Shown here piece after piece: positions 11,385 through 23,401 of a stretch of DNA of 64,000 nt. Under the pieces are notes generated by a model that saw only the letters and a program-made list of their open reading frames with translations, was not told where the DNA came from and made no database searches. A program made the position numbers and the translations under genes. Source of the DNA: Gari tellinella (lineage: Eukaryota > Mollusca > Bivalvia > Cardiida > Psammobiidae); contig OV277857.1 of assembly GCA_922989275.2 (NCBI GenBank), forward strand, positions 45,733,083-45,797,082, given 5' to 3'. Every line of letters starts with the position of its first letter. The stretch's first letter is position 1.

Positions 11385-11436
11385 AACCAGTGATCAGACG
11401 CCGCATTTTGCGGCGTCTGATCAGAGTATACACTGT
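11385..11436. repeat. Stand-alone H1 core hairpin
   Basis: A GC-rich inverted repeat, tgatcagacgccgc / gcggcgtctgatca, with the right-hand cactgtttgc; the left arm is eroded. Confidence 0.6.
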
Positions 11437-11439
11437 TTG

Positions 11440-12500
11440 CTAGTAGGAATTTCAATATAAAACAAAACGGAAATGATAATTTTGACCAGGCATCCCTTTG
11501 TTAAAAAATGGACTAATCCATAAATTAACATGGAAGAATCCACTGGGCGTAAATGGGTTAAACGTGGTTGTGTTGCATTAATTGGTGCTTATTGTCGTCA
11601 ATGCTGGAAACGTGCTCCCTACTGCAAGGATATATTCAACAAATCCGCCGTTATACCTTAAAATTCTATTTCCAACGAGTATGTCTATAGTTTTATAGTC
11701 TGGGTTATCTGCCCCTGGCATCAATCGCGAGAGTTGTCATGCTTGTAGATGTCGCTTCCAAGAAACCGTCTAGCTAGCTGGCCAGTCCATATCCATATCA
11801 CATCAGCTGCAAAGATGTGCAGCATATACTTGTTATAAGAATGTATCCTGCTCTAGTTTTTAATCCTTCAATACTGGCTGGAAAATATAGTCATAGGGGG
11901 TGTTGGCATTATTTCCTTTTGCATTCGCACTTGGACTTTTTAAATCTAAACATGGATTGTTCACTTCTGCTGGAATGGTGGAAATAGTGTCACAGTTGGT
12001 CATAAATGTATCTTTTTTATCACATGTTAGCCTGACTTTGTAACAGTGGCTGTCAGTGCCACGAATTGGCAGTCCATTACTGCTCTAAATTGTGAAAAGC
12101 CCTAAGTTATCTAAATTTTCTCCTATAAGCACGTGCCGCAAAGATCAGGTGAAAGTCATCAGCATTTCCGGAATTCAAGATGCGGGCCGCCCGCTGTCGA
12201 ACCACCTTAAAATCAATTTAACATGTGTATCTTGACATCAGTAAATAAAACATTAGGAAATCACAAAAACACCGTAGAAAAAATGTTTTATGTACCGGTA
12301 CTGATAACGTTTTTAAAAGCCTATATTTCAATAAAAATTAATTAGTTTATATTGAATTAATAATGCCCCTTTTCCGATAAAAATGCTTTTTATTGACCAA
12401 TATCGGCGACGTATGAAAAATGTTGGTCTCATGCAGACAAATTAGTTGTACCGTTTTGAATCTTAACAACAATGTTACATTTAAGACAAATTGCATTTTT
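11440..12500. other. No supported gene
   Basis: Mixed-composition DNA. A minus-strand fragment around 12030-12075 vaguely resembles a helicase motif (ALTATVTK), but it has nearby stops and no conserved neighbours, so no gene is called. Confidence 0.35.
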
Positions 12501-14475
12501 ATGCCCCCAAAGCTAGGCTTTTGGCGCGTATAGTAATCACACTGTGCGTGGGTGTGGGTGTGTGTGTACAAAAGCATGTCCGGAGAGCATATCTCCTATA
12601 CCTTATCAGCTAGGGATTACAAAGTTGGTGTGTGAGTACATTTTGGGATGGTGGAGTGTTGCGTACCACTCTCAGGTCACTGTGACCTTGACCGTTAACC
12701 TCGATTTTGCAATGAAGAATTATTTTCTTAAATGACCCACACTGTCAGTATTTGGTACTAGTATATATTTCTTAGAACATATACGTTTTTCATTTCGATA
12801 TGTTAACTATTCTCATTTTTATGCTCCCAAAGCTAGGCTTTGGGCGCATATATAGTAATCGCACCGTGCATGTGTGTGTGGATGGGTGTGTGTACAAAAG
12901 CTTGTCTGGAGCATATCTCCTATACCTTACCAGCTAGGGATTCCAAATTTGGTGTGTGATTACATATTGGGATGGCGGAGTGTCGCTTACCACTTTCAGG
13001 TCACCTTGACCTTGACCTTTGATCTCGATTTAACAGAAAGCTTGTCCAGAGCATATCTCCTATACCTTACCAGCTAGGAACTTCAAAGTTGGTATGTGAG
13101 TACATCTTGAAATAGCAGAGTGTCGTGTACCACTTTCATGTCACTGTCAACCTGACCTTGACCTTAAACCTCGATTTAACAAAAAGCTTGTCCGGAGCAA
13201 ATCTCCTGTACCGTACTTACCAGCTAGGGATTCCAAATTTGGGGTGTGAGTACATCTTGCGATGTTGGAGTGTCGCGTACCACTTTCAGGTCACTGTGAC
13301 TATGACCTTGACCTTTGACCACTATTTAACAAAAAGCTTGTCCGGAGCATATCTCCAATACCTTACCAGCTAGGAGCTTCAAATTTGGTATGTGAGTACA
13401 TCTTGAAATGGCAGAGTGCCGTGTACCACTTTTTCCTGTCACTGTGACCTTTGACCTTGATCTTTAACCTTGTTTTAACAAAAAGCTTGTCCGGAGTAAA
13501 TCTCCTGTACCTTACCAGCTAGGGATTTCAAAGGACAAGGTTCACGAAGCCTTCGATTTGGCCCTGTAAAAAAGGTTTTTTTCCAAAAAATATTTTTATC
13601 TTTATTTTCTGTTTATTTGTCAATATCTGATACTAATACTCCATAATATACACACAAACGACCCAAAGTCAAGTTTTGACAATTTTATAGTTTCTGGTGA
13701 ATGAACCAAAAGGCCAAAAAAGACAAAAAAGCAGATTTTTGGTACAATTCTTGGTATAAATCCTAAAAATAAACTATGAAGACACGCATGCGACACTTCA
13801 AAATTTTGATATGTTACTTCAACTTAAATATTTATTGTGTACTTAAAATATCTTTGTGTCGCATTATTGCCTTCATTGTTTATTTCTATGATTTATACCC
13901 TGAATTGTACCAAAAATCTGCCTTTTTGGCCTTTTTTGGCCTCGTGGTCCATTTACAAGAAACTATAAAGTTGTCAAAACTTGATTTTAGGTTGAGCTTT
14001 ATGTATAATATGAATCATTAATATCTGAACTTGACAAATAAAGAGAAAATATAGCTAAAATATAAATTGGAAAAAAAAGATTTTTACAGGGCCAAAAGGA
14101 GGCTTCGTGAACCTTGTCCTTTGGGGTGTGAGTACATCTTGGGATGGGGGAGTGTCGCGTACCACCTTTAGGTCACTGTGACCTTGACTTTTGACCTCGA
14201 TTTAACAAAAGCTTGTCCGGAGCATATCTCATATACCTTTCCAGCTAGGGACTCCAAATTTGGGGTGTGAGTACATCTTTGGTTTGTGGAGTGTCACGTA
14301 TCACTTTCATGTCACTGTGACCTTGACATTTGACCTCGATTTAACAAAAAGCTTTTCCGGAGCATATCTACTTAACCTTATCAGCTACTGATACAAAACT
14401 TGGTTTGTGAGTTCATCATGTTACACCTCCATTACATTGTCTGTATTTTTTTGCCAAATTTTGGGGGCATATGTC
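12500..14475. repeat. Array of about 140-bp units (gcttgtccggagcatatctc)
   Basis: At least seven degenerate units contain cttgtccggagcatatctcc, taccttaccagctaggga, ttccaaatttggtgtgtgag, gtaccactttcaggtcactg and tgaccttgacctttgacctc. The array opens and closes with purine-rich gcccccaaagctaggctttt / ttgggggcatatgt sequence, suggesting one dispersed repeat with an internal expansion. Open frames inside it are repeat artefacts. It is interrupted by a foldback element. Confidence 0.8.
13534..14121. mobile_element. 590-bp full-length foldback element nested in the array
   Basis: Ends are ggacaaggttcacgaagcc and ggcttcgtgaaccttgtcc. The arms match along nearly the whole length (tttggtacaattcttggtat versus ccctgaattgtaccaaaaat; aataaactatgaagacac versus gtgtcgcattattgccttc), with the centre near 13.83 kb. 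It sits exactly within the array motif caaatttgg, with no visible target duplication. It encodes no recognised protein. Confidence 0.8.
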
Positions 14476-14479
14476 ACGC

Positions 14480-14850
14480 GTGATGACTGTACTTGTTTAT
14501 GAACTAAAAGATATTAAAATTAATGTGGTATACACATTGATTAGGCAGTGACTCATTGGTAATATACCATGCCCTGTGCTAAAAACAACAAGGGAGAAAT
14601 TCCCCTTCCCTGCAAGTGGCTTATTTAGATCAAACAAAACAAAATTGTGAATATTTTTAGTTGTGAAACAAAGAGAATTTAAGAAATTTATCAGAGTGGA
14701 AAAAACATGGGTTTTCAACCCGCCGTACCTGGTTTTTATTGTTTTCAGAATGTATTGCAATATATTGGAAAACCGGTTTTATTGCACATTCCTAGTTTAT
14801 TTTCATAAAATAGTTGCTAATTTTTATTTTTTGTTTATTAAAATAGTATG
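14480..14850. other. No gene seen upstream of the 14.86 kb exon
   Basis: AT-rich. Opposing open frames at 14497-14851 have no family resemblance. The run of T residues just before 14856 serves as a polypyrimidine-like tract. Confidence 0.35.
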
Positions 14851-14855
14851 AGAGT

Positions 14856-14925
14856 TGCCCAGTGATGATGACAGAGAGCAGACAAACAGACGTTCAGAGG
14901 ATGACATTGCCCTGAGTGGCAAGTC
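14856..14925 (+). CDS. Probable internal exon of an unidentified gene
   Basis: Only one frame stays open: (x)LPSDDDREQTNRRSEDDIAL then SGKS. It ends at TCT|gtaggaata. The exact acceptor is uncertain (tatgag| or gagag|). The sequence is highly polar, like a cytoplasmic loop or tail. Base composition is higher in GC than the flanks. No upstream partner exon was found between here and 2152, so the gene's 5' part is unresolved. Confidence 0.42.
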
Positions 14926-15572
14926 TGTAGGAATACTACATTGTCGGGAATTTGACTTTTATCAGCAACAAAGTTGCCTTTTTGGCACTATTGCAAATAG
15001 TATAGAAAGGCAGTGGCTGTTCTGGAAATGTTTTCATTTGGCTCACATATGGAAGCTGTATGGTTCGAGAAAGTGACATGCACAGTTACAAGGTTCATTA
15101 CTCTTTTGTGTCAAGTTGTTTTCAGTTTTGAACTACATGTATTCCCCTTTTTAGCTCGTCAGTCGAGTGTCCTGGAAAATTATGTTGTCACCCAGTTGTC
15201 GGTGTAAAAATTGTTGTTGCTGCTCCAGTTCCCATTTTTGTTCATCATAGCAAATTTAGAGAAAGTGTTCACAACTTATATACCAATTTCCACCTAAATA
15301 TATCTTACTAATGCACCACACATGCCCAGGGGTAGGCGTGATCTTTCCAACCATGTGAAATTTAGAACTCCTATGTTGAATGTAACTCCTATGTCCCTCC
15401 AGGTAGCCCATGCATGTGTATTAGTATATATGGATAAAACTTTCTCATGCACAGAACACGTTTCACCCCTGTGACCTTAATTGAACTTGGGGCTAACGTT
15501 TAGGTTTCGAAATCTGTGTTAGGTTTCGAAAAATGGATTATTACTCATAAATTATGTCATAATATTCATTAT

Positions 15573-15705
15573 TGTAACATGGTAAGAAAATTATGCAGCC
15601 AGACTGGGACTGGAACCCCGGACCCCTTGTTACTAGGCAAGTGCTGAGCCACCGGGTCGCTTACACAACTCTCGCATCATTTAATCATAAACTCAACCCG
15701 GCTTC
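15573..15705 (-). mobile_element. tRNA-like SINE copy 1
   Basis: Minus strand reads acccggtggctcagcacttg (A-box region) and ggggttccagtcccagtctg (B-box region), bordered by aacatggtaagaaaatta and catttaatcataaactcaac. The same borders occur in the copy at 15.85 kb. Confidence 0.55.
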
Positions 15706-15848
15706 ACACACACACCCTCTAAACAAGAAGTTGTCCTGAATTATTTCTTAAATAACATTCCATGAGTTTCTTTTTATTATATTTGTACACTTTTTGAGTT
15801 ACATATTATCCTATGTTATTTTAACTTATTTACGTTGGGCACCAAATG

Positions 15849-16003
15849 TAACATGGTGAGAGAAATATGCAGTCAGACCGGGACTCAAACCCGAGACCCC
15901 TTCCTTACTTGGCATGTGCTCTACCGACTGAGCCAGGACCTACCGGGCTGTGAAAGCACTTACACAAATCTCTCACCATTTAATCATAAACTCAACCCGG
16001 CTA
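15849..16003 (-). mobile_element. tRNA-like SINE copy 2
   Basis: Minus strand contains ctggctcagtcggtagagca (A-box region) and ctcgggtttgagtcccggtc (B-box region). Flanks match those of copy 1, so the two are local duplicates. Neither folds into a convincing intact tRNA. Confidence 0.55.
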
Positions 16004-16009
16004 CATAAT

Positions 16010-16900
16010 GTACCTTCAGCTATTGCATTCATATTTGGTATGTATATGGACAATACCATAACATGTGCAAAGTTTGATCGGTTGAAATTAATGTCTAGGT
16101 TTAATTTATTATCAGATTTTCAAAAATGCTTATACATGTAACTCATAATTTTATGTCCCTTGAGATATTTCTTTCATATTTGGGTATGCATATGAATAAA
16201 GACAAGACTTTTCCATGCAATCAAAATGTTTACCCCTGTGACCTTTACCTGAAGGCCTTCGTTAAGATTTCAAAATCTGCATTCCTATGTCCCTTGAGAT
16301 ATTGCTTTCATATTTGGTACACATACATATGTATATAGATAAGACCTTTTCATGCACTTATTGATTTACCCCAGTGACCTTGACCTTGAAGTAAGGTCCG
16401 CTTAGGTTTTGAAAAATGCCTATATTCCATTGAGATATTCCATTCATAGTCGGTATGTTTGTATGTATATGGACAAGACCTTTCCTTGCAGGCAACAAAA
16501 ATTCCTATCATCAGTACCTTGACCATGAAGTTATTGCCAACGTTTAGGTTTCAAAATCTGCTTTACTAAATTAGGCTTTTCAAAATGCCTATCACTCCTA
16601 GTTCATCGATATATTTCTTTCATATTTAGCATGCATGTCCCTAGTATATGAACCCAGTGTTTCCAAGCATGCAAAAAAAAATTCAGCCTAGTGACCTTGA
16701 ACTTAGGGCCAGTGTTTAGGTATCAAAATCTGCATTAAGGTTTTGAAAAATGCTTATAATTCCTATGTCTCTTGAGGTATTACTTTAATACATGGTTTTC
16801 GTGTGCATATGGACAAGACCTTTCCATGTAGGCAAAAAGGTTGACCTCTATAACCTTGACCTCAGAGTATGCTTTTCAATTCTAAATGTGCCGATGGTGA
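16010..16900. repeat. Degenerate tandem repeat of about 125-bp units
   Basis: Recurring tatgtcccttgagatatt, tttcatatttggtatg, atatggacaagacctttcc and cctgtgaccttgacc blocks define about six diverged units. No coding potential. Confidence 0.65.
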
Positions 16901-17286
16901 GCTTTGTTGTCTCTCTGACAACTCTTGATTTGTTTTTAAATTTAATACCCTAGAGGCAGCCTTTTCTGTCAGATCTTGATGAAACCTTGTCAAAAAAATT
17001 CCTACATGATATCTTGGACAATTCAAATATTGGGCTTGTGGAATTTAAAAGTAGGTTAATAGGTCAAACCTTAGAAAATCTTTGTTAACACTCAAGATGC
17101 TTAAAATCTGACATAACCAATTGTCAGAATGTTTGTCTGGCTTTCTTTACTCAAACCCAAAAGAAAGTGTGCATGCCTATTTCAAGCCGTTCATGGCATA
17201 TTGATTGGAGAAATATGACTTATCCGATAGCGTTTGAGTATATATACTTGAAAGAACCAGCTTTTATTTTGTGTTGTTGTTTTCAG

Positions 17287-17387
17287 GTGTTGAAAACTAC
17301 TCTCCAGAGGACCACACTGTCATTTGGGCGAGCATCAAGGAAGTGATGTGGAATCAAGAGCTGGGAGTCAAGTTTCATCAACTGTGA
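17287..17387 (+). CDS. Probable terminal coding exon, unidentified gene
   Basis: Preceded by tgttgttgttttcag. In one frame (two leading bases) it encodes GVENYSPEDHTVIWASIKEV then MWNQELGVKFHQL and TGA at 17385-17387. If it instead follows the 14856-14925 exon, which ends in phase 0, the frame gives VLKTTLQRTTLSFGRASRK with a stop at 17344-17346. Which frame is used is unresolved. A downstream AATAAA near 17668 fits a 3' end. I do not recognise either peptide. Confidence 0.5.
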
Positions 17388-17665
17388 TGTTTTCATTGTT
17401 GTGGTGAAAAGTTTTAGCTGTCGAACATTTAAAGACTGTCAGCTCTTAGAATTATGGATGTAGCATGATTGACTCTAAACCCAGTAGTGAGTTTAGCTGT
17501 CACTGTTGGGACTTAGTTTGTGCACCGTGTGCAGTGTGCTTGCTTATTTGAGACTGGGTAGCCAACTCACAATTGATGGCCATCGACGGCCCACGATTTT
17601 CTTTACTGAACCCATGGCATATATAATTTGACTGGATAACATTCAACTTCTGTGATATATTTACA

Positions 17666-17673
17666 ATAAAACC
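17666..17673 (+). terminator. Candidate polyadenylation signal
   Basis: An AATAAA-type hexamer (acaataaaacc) lies about 280 bp after the TGA of the 17287-17387 exon, a reasonable 3' UTR length. Confidence 0.4.
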
Positions 17674-17903
17674 ACTCAAGTATGACCACTAAAAAGAAGA
17701 CTTAGAAGGCTAGTGTTTGATTGTACACTGTATATAAAATATTGTACATGTATCAAAGACAGATCACAGTTTAAATATGGTGACAGAAAAACAGAAAGCT
17801 CCGAAATGAGCCTCCTGTTTTACTGTCACCTTGCTTTCAGCAGTCACCTGTCGTAAACACCTAGCGAGTAACATGATGTAGTGGTTGTAAAAGAAATTTT
17901 TAG
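17671..17903. mobile_element. MITE-B copy 3 (diverged ends)
   Basis: Left arm accactcaagtatgaccact, H3 hairpin (ggtgacagaaaaacagaaag / ctcctgttttactgtcacc), right arm atgtagtggttgtaaaagaa. Confidence 0.7.
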
Positions 17904-17904
17904 C

Positions 17905-20050
17905 TCACCTGGCACTAAGTGCCAATGTTAGCTATTCTGATCGTGCTATGTCCGTCGTCGTTCGTCGTTCGTTCGTTCGTCCGTCCGTCCGTTCGTCGTC
18001 AACAATTTCTTTAAACGACATCTCCTCCGAAACCACTGGATGAATTTTTACCAAACTTGGTAGAAATGATCCTTATATGGTCCTCTTTGAAAGTTGTTCA
18101 AATGTTTCCGGTCAATTGCATATCTAGGTCACAGGAGCTAAAAATAGATCGTTTCAATAAAAACTTAAAAAATCTTCTTCTCTGAAACCAAGGTACCCTG
18201 AGCTTAGATATTTGGCACAAAGCATCATCTATAGATCCTCTATCAAGATTGTTCAAATTATGTCCCCTGGGTCAAAAATGGCCCTGCCCCGGGGGTCACA
18301 AATTTACATAGAGTTATATAGTGAAATCTTTAAACCTCTTCTTCTCTAAAACTAATATAGCTAGAGCTTTGATATTTGGCATGGTGTAATTTCTAGAGGT
18401 ACTTTACCAATATTGTTCAAATGTTTCCGGTCCGTTGCATATCTAGGTCACAGGAGCTAAAAAATAGATTTTTTCGATTAAACCTTAAAAAATCTTCTTC
18501 TCTGAAACCACAGTACCCTGAGCTTAGATATTTGGCACAAAGCATCATCTACAGGTCCTCTATCAAGATTGTTGTCCCCGGGGTCAAAAATTACCCCGCC
18601 CCGGGGGTCACAAATTTACATAGAGTTATATAGTGAATTCTTCAAACCTCTTCTCGACTGAAACTAACATAGCTAGAGCTTTGATATTTGGCATGGTGTA
18701 ACTTCTAGAGGTACTTTACCGATGTTGTTCAAATGGTTCTGGTCGGTTGCATATCTAGGTCACAGGAGCTAAAAATAGATTTTTTCAATAAAAACTTAAA
18801 AAAATTTCTTCTCTGAAACCACAGTACCCTGAGCATAGATATATTGCACAAAGCATCATCTACAGGTCCTCAATTAAGATTGTTCAAATTATGTCCCTGG
18901 GGTAAAAAATGACCCCGTCCCGGGGGTCACAAATTTACATAGAGTTATATAGTGAAATCTTCAAACCTCTTCCTCTCTGAAATTAATATAGCTAGAGCTT
19001 TGCTATTTGGCATGGTGTAACTTCTAGAGGTACTTTGCCGATATTGTTCAAATGGTTTTGGTCCGTTGCATATCTAGGTCACATGAGCTAAACATAGACT
19101 TTTTAAATAAAAAGCTTAAAAAATCTTCTCTTAAACTACAGTATCCTAAGCTTAGCTATTCTGCTCTCAGCATCATCAAATCAGCAATTGGCACAATTAC
19201 ATCAACGGTCACAGGTGAGCGATTTAGGGCCGTATACGGCTCTTGTTTACTGTTACATCCAGGATTACTTTTTAAAATGTTTGCTAGAAGCTGTGGAATG
19301 TTTATGCCTCCCGCACGACTTAGTCAGGGGCATTGCTTTTAGCTCACCTGACACTAAGTGCCAAGATGAGCTATTTTAATCGTGCTGTGTCTGTCGTCTG
19401 TCAGTGCGTCATCTGTCAAAAACAATTTCTTTAAAACAACATCTTTTCCTAAACTACTAGATGGATTGTAATCAAACTTGGCAAGAATGATTCGTATATG
19501 GTCCTCTTTGAAATTTGTAAAAATAGATCCGATCTGTTGCATATCTAGCTCGCAGGAGCTAAAAATAGATCGTTTCAATAAAAACTTAAAATCTTCCTGT
19601 CTGATACCACAGTACCCTGATCTTAAATATTTTGCTCAAAGCATCATATACAGGTCCTTTATCAAGATTTTTCACATTATGTCCCTGGGGGTGAAAAATG
19701 ACCCCGCCCCGGGGGTCACAAATTAACAAAGAGTTATATAGGGAAATCTTCAAACCTAGTCTTCTCTGAAACTAATATGGCCAGAGCTTAAATATTTTGG
19801 ATGGTGACACTACTAGATGGACTTTACCAATATTTTTCAAATGGTGCCGGTCCGTTGCATATCTAGGTCACAGGAGCTTAAAATATATTTTCTTCAGTTA
19901 AAACTACAGAAATCTTCTTGTCTGAAACCACAATACCCTGGGTTTAGCTATTTGGCACAAAGCACCATCTGCAGGTCCTCTATCAAGATTGTTCAAATTA
20001 TCTCCCTGGGGTCAAAAATGCCCCTGCCCCAGGGGCATCTTATTTATTGT
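17905..20050. repeat. Array of about 300-bp units (catatctaggtcacaggagc)
   Basis: Starts with tagctcacctggcactaagt and a (cgtt)n(cgtc)n tract, a layout that restarts at 19340. Units contain gttgcatatctaggtcacag, tgaaaccacagtaccctgag, gcacaaagcatcatctacag, ccccgccccgggggtcacaa and gagttatatagtgaaatctt. About six copies differ by substitutions and small indels. Several 60-100 codon open frames here are the same repeat read through. Confidence 0.8.
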
Positions 20051-20079
20051 GAGAGATGAAAGTGTTATTATCATTGGAC

Positions 20080-22100
20080 TTTAGACACAGGGGTTAGCAG
20101 GCTAACATTTATATCTTTTCAGAAAACTTTCTCCTAGTTTAATGGATTGGCATATAAATGTTAGCTGGCGAACAGCATCTTATTTATTTGTGTGCGATGA
20201 AAGTGTTATTATAATTGGACTTAAGATACAGGCGTCAGCCGGCTTACATTGATACCTTTTGAGGAAACTTGCTCATAGTGCAATTATTTTAGTCTGTAGT
20301 GGCATATAAATGTTAGCCGGCTAACGTCATCTGATTTACTGCGCCGGATGAAACTTTTTTATCATTGGATTTTTTATACATACGTTAGCCGGCTAACATT
20401 TGCACCTTTTGTGGAAACTTTCTCATAGTGGAATTATTTAGTCTGTGGTGGCATATACATGTTAGCCGGCTAACGGCATCTTTTTTATTGTGCGCGATGA
20501 AAGTGTTATTATCATTGGATTTTAGATACATGCGTTAGCCGGCTAACATTTATAAACCTTTAGAGAAACTTTCTCATAGACTTTATTAGAATTATTTAGT
20601 CTGTAGTGGCATATAACTGTTAGCCGGCTAACGGCATCTTATTTTTTGTGCGCGATGGAACTGATTTTATCATTGGAATTTAGAAACAGGCGTTAGCCGG
20701 CTAACATTTATATCTTTTGAGGAAACCTTCTCATAGTGCAATTATTTAGCCTGTAGTTGCATATAAATGTTAGCCGGCTAACAGCAACTTATTTATTGTG
20801 ATTGATGAAACTGACTTATCATTGGATTTAAGATACATGCGTTAGCCGGCTAACCTTTATACCTTTTTGTGGAAATTTTTTCATAGTGGAATTATTTAGT
20901 CTGTAGTGGCATATAAATGTTAGCCGGCTAACAGCAACTTATTTATTGTGAGCAATGAAAGTGTTATTATCATTGGATTTTAGATAGATGCGTTAGCCGG
21001 CTAACATTCATACCTTTTGAGGAAACTTTCTCATAGACTTCAGTGGAATTATTTAGTCTGTACTTGCATATAAATGTAAACGACTAACAGCAACTTATTT
21101 ATTGTGCCTGATGAAACTGATTTTATCATTGGATTTTAGATACATTTGTTAGCCGGCTAACATTTAAACCTTCTGAGAAAACTTTCTCATAGTGGAATTA
21201 TTTAGACTGTAGTGGCATATAAATGTTAGCCGGCTAACGGCACGTTATTTATTGTGCACGATGAAACAGATTTTATCATTGGCCTTTAGATACATGCGTT
21301 AGCCGGCTAACATTTATACCTTTTGATGACACTTTCTCATAGACTTAAGTGGAATTATTTAGTCTGTAGTGGCATATAAATGTTAGCCGGCTAACGGCAA
21401 CTTAATTATTGTGCCTGATGAAACTGATTTTATCATTGGATTTTAGACACATGCGTTAGCCGGCTAACATTTATACCTTTTGAGGACACTTTCTCATAGT
21501 GGAATTATTTAGTCTGTAGTGGCATATAAATGTTAGCCGGCTAACGGCAACTTATTTATTGTGCCTGATGAAACTGATTTTATCATTCATTTGGATTTTA
21601 GATACATGCGTTAGCCGGCTAACATTAACACCTTTTGAGCAAACTTTCTCATAGTGGAATTATTTAGTCTGTAGTGGCATATAAATGTTAGCCGGCTAAC
21701 AGCAACTTATTTATTGTGCACGATGAAACTGATTTTATCATAGGATTTTAGATACATCCGTTAGCCGGCTAACATTTATACCTTTTGAGGACACTTTCTC
21801 ATAGACCTTTTCTGGACACTTTCTCATAGACTTTAGTGGAATTACTTAGTCTGTAGTGGTATATAAATGTTAGCCGGCTAACGGCATCTTATTTATTGTG
21901 GGCGATAAAAGTGTTATTATCATTGGACTTTAGATACATGCGTTAGCCGGCTAACATTTATACCTTTTGAGGAAACTTAATTATAGAGGAAGAAAAGATT
22001 TTGATATGAATGTTAGCCGGCTAACAACACCTTATTTGTTTCTGGTGTTCAAATTGTGTTGAAAATGATAGACATTGAGTGTTAGCCGGCTAACAAATAG
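20080..22100. repeat. Palindrome-bearing satellite (GTTAGCCGGCTAAC)
   Basis: About 13 units of 150-160 bp. Each carries two copies of the 14-bp palindrome, in an A context (ataaatgttagccggctaac) and an inverted B context (gcgttagccggctaacattt). There are 23 perfect copies (first at 20312, last at 22081) plus four degenerate ones near 20094, 20160, 20233 and 21077. Spacing alternates at about 72 and 78 bp. Between sites, units share gaaactgattttatcattgg and ctcatagtggaattatttag but with frequent changes. No open frame of note. Confidence 0.93.
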
Positions 22101-22347
22101 TTACAAAATCATTAAAAATGATGTTATTTATGCAATAAACTATTTATTTTTACATTTATTTTTGTTGCTTTTGCTTGATTCATTAAAAAAAAGGTGTGTT
22201 TTTACTAGGGCAAAACCCCCAAAATGAGTGCTGTAATTGGGAATCAGTGGAAATTCCCTTTTTAAAATGGACAGGGTTATATATAAAATGCAGTAAACCC
22301 TCATTAACGCGATTAATGTTTAATAATTGTCTCTGTCAATACATATG

Positions 22348-23005
22348 CAGTCGAACTTCGATATCTCGAACTCGCTTAGCTCGAATTTTGTTTTATTCTA
22401 CAGCAGAATTTCAGTATCCCGATATCTCGATATCGTATAACCCTTTCAACCCTAAATATCTCTTGTGGTTATTTATTATCCTTTTGGACTCTTCTAGTAC
22501 TGGCATTTTGAACCAGTCTACTACTGCATTTTTGATTTGAAAACAAAAAATGAATGAAAATATCAAACTGTGCCGACCCTGATCAGATGGCTCCTATATG
22601 AACCCTCTAATTAGGGTCTACACTGTTTGCATATGTTATAAATCAGTAATCTCTACAGAGGGTTGTAGGGTTGAAAGAGTTAACCCATTTCCCCATAGCC
22701 TGTTTCTAGTTTTGAACATAGGTGACCACTTAAAGCAGGTTGAAAGTAAAGCTGAATTCGCCTTAAGGTGCATTCTGCTTTACTTTCAGCCTGCTTTAAG
22801 CTATTAGCTGCTAGAATTTAGAAAACATTTCTTATGATTTTTATTTTTGACAGTATGGATTGGAATTTTTTCTTCAGTAAAGGAATTAATTAAAGGCGTA
22901 AAAATGCGTATTTATGGGGTAATTGGTTAAGTCAAACGTATCCGTCATAGTTAAAATGTGGATAATGCTCGACTTAAGCGTGTTCGAGATATCGAAGTTT
23001 GACTG
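22348..23005. mobile_element. MITE-E copy 1 with nested H2 hairpin
   Basis: Ends are cagtcgaacttcgatatctc and gagatatcgaagtttgactg. An H2 hairpin (gcaggttgaaagtaaagctg / ctttactttcagcctgcttt) lies inside at 22735-22800, and a partial H1 core (ccctgatcagatggctcc) near 22580. The minus-strand 139-codon open frame at 22886-23305 overlaps it and shows no domain. Confidence 0.75.
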
Positions 23006-23398
23006 TATATAAGTGACTGCTAAATTAAGATTTAAAGTAATGCCGAAAGCTCTGACAGCTTTAGTTCTGCATAGAGGTTCATAACAGTTTATGTACAAGT
23101 TTATCAAGACGGTCGTTATACAGAGATCTATCTGTGCATTGTTTACATCGAGTCGTGTCGCATTATGACAAAGGGGGATAATGGTCAATGCCATTGTTAC
23201 CCCCAAAAAACAATAGCAGCAAACTACATTCCTAGATTGTTTTGATGACATTTGATCACAACTTCTATTGATAAGTACATACATGCTACAGTTTATTTGC
23301 AACATAACACCATGTGCAAAGATATTTAGCTATCGAAACAATGTGATACATACTTTTTTAACTTCAGGAAAGAGGAGTTCATAAATTAATATTACACT

Positions 23399-23401
23399 AT
23401 G
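23399..23401 (+). CDS. CALM: Calmodulin coding exon 1 (ATG only)
   Basis: ATG immediately followed by gtaagttt. The next exon must begin in phase 0 with GCG GAC CAG (ADQ), which it does. A possible 5' UTR acceptor (ttttttaacttcag) lies at 23353-23367, so the untranslated leader may itself be spliced. The promoter is not identified. Confidence 0.8.

Noticed and set aside
12030..12075. Minus-strand ALTATVTK, resembling a RecQ-type helicase motif
   Set aside because: Only one short motif is seen, with a stop just after it and no neighbouring helicase motifs in a consistent frame.
20080..22100. CRISPR-like regular spacing of a short palindromic repeat
   Set aside because: The DNA is eukaryotic, the intervening segments are homologous to each other rather than unique spacers, and no cas-like gene exists. 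It is a satellite.
22886..23305. 139-codon minus-strand open frame
   Set aside because: It overlaps a MITE-E end and has no recognisable motif or splice context.
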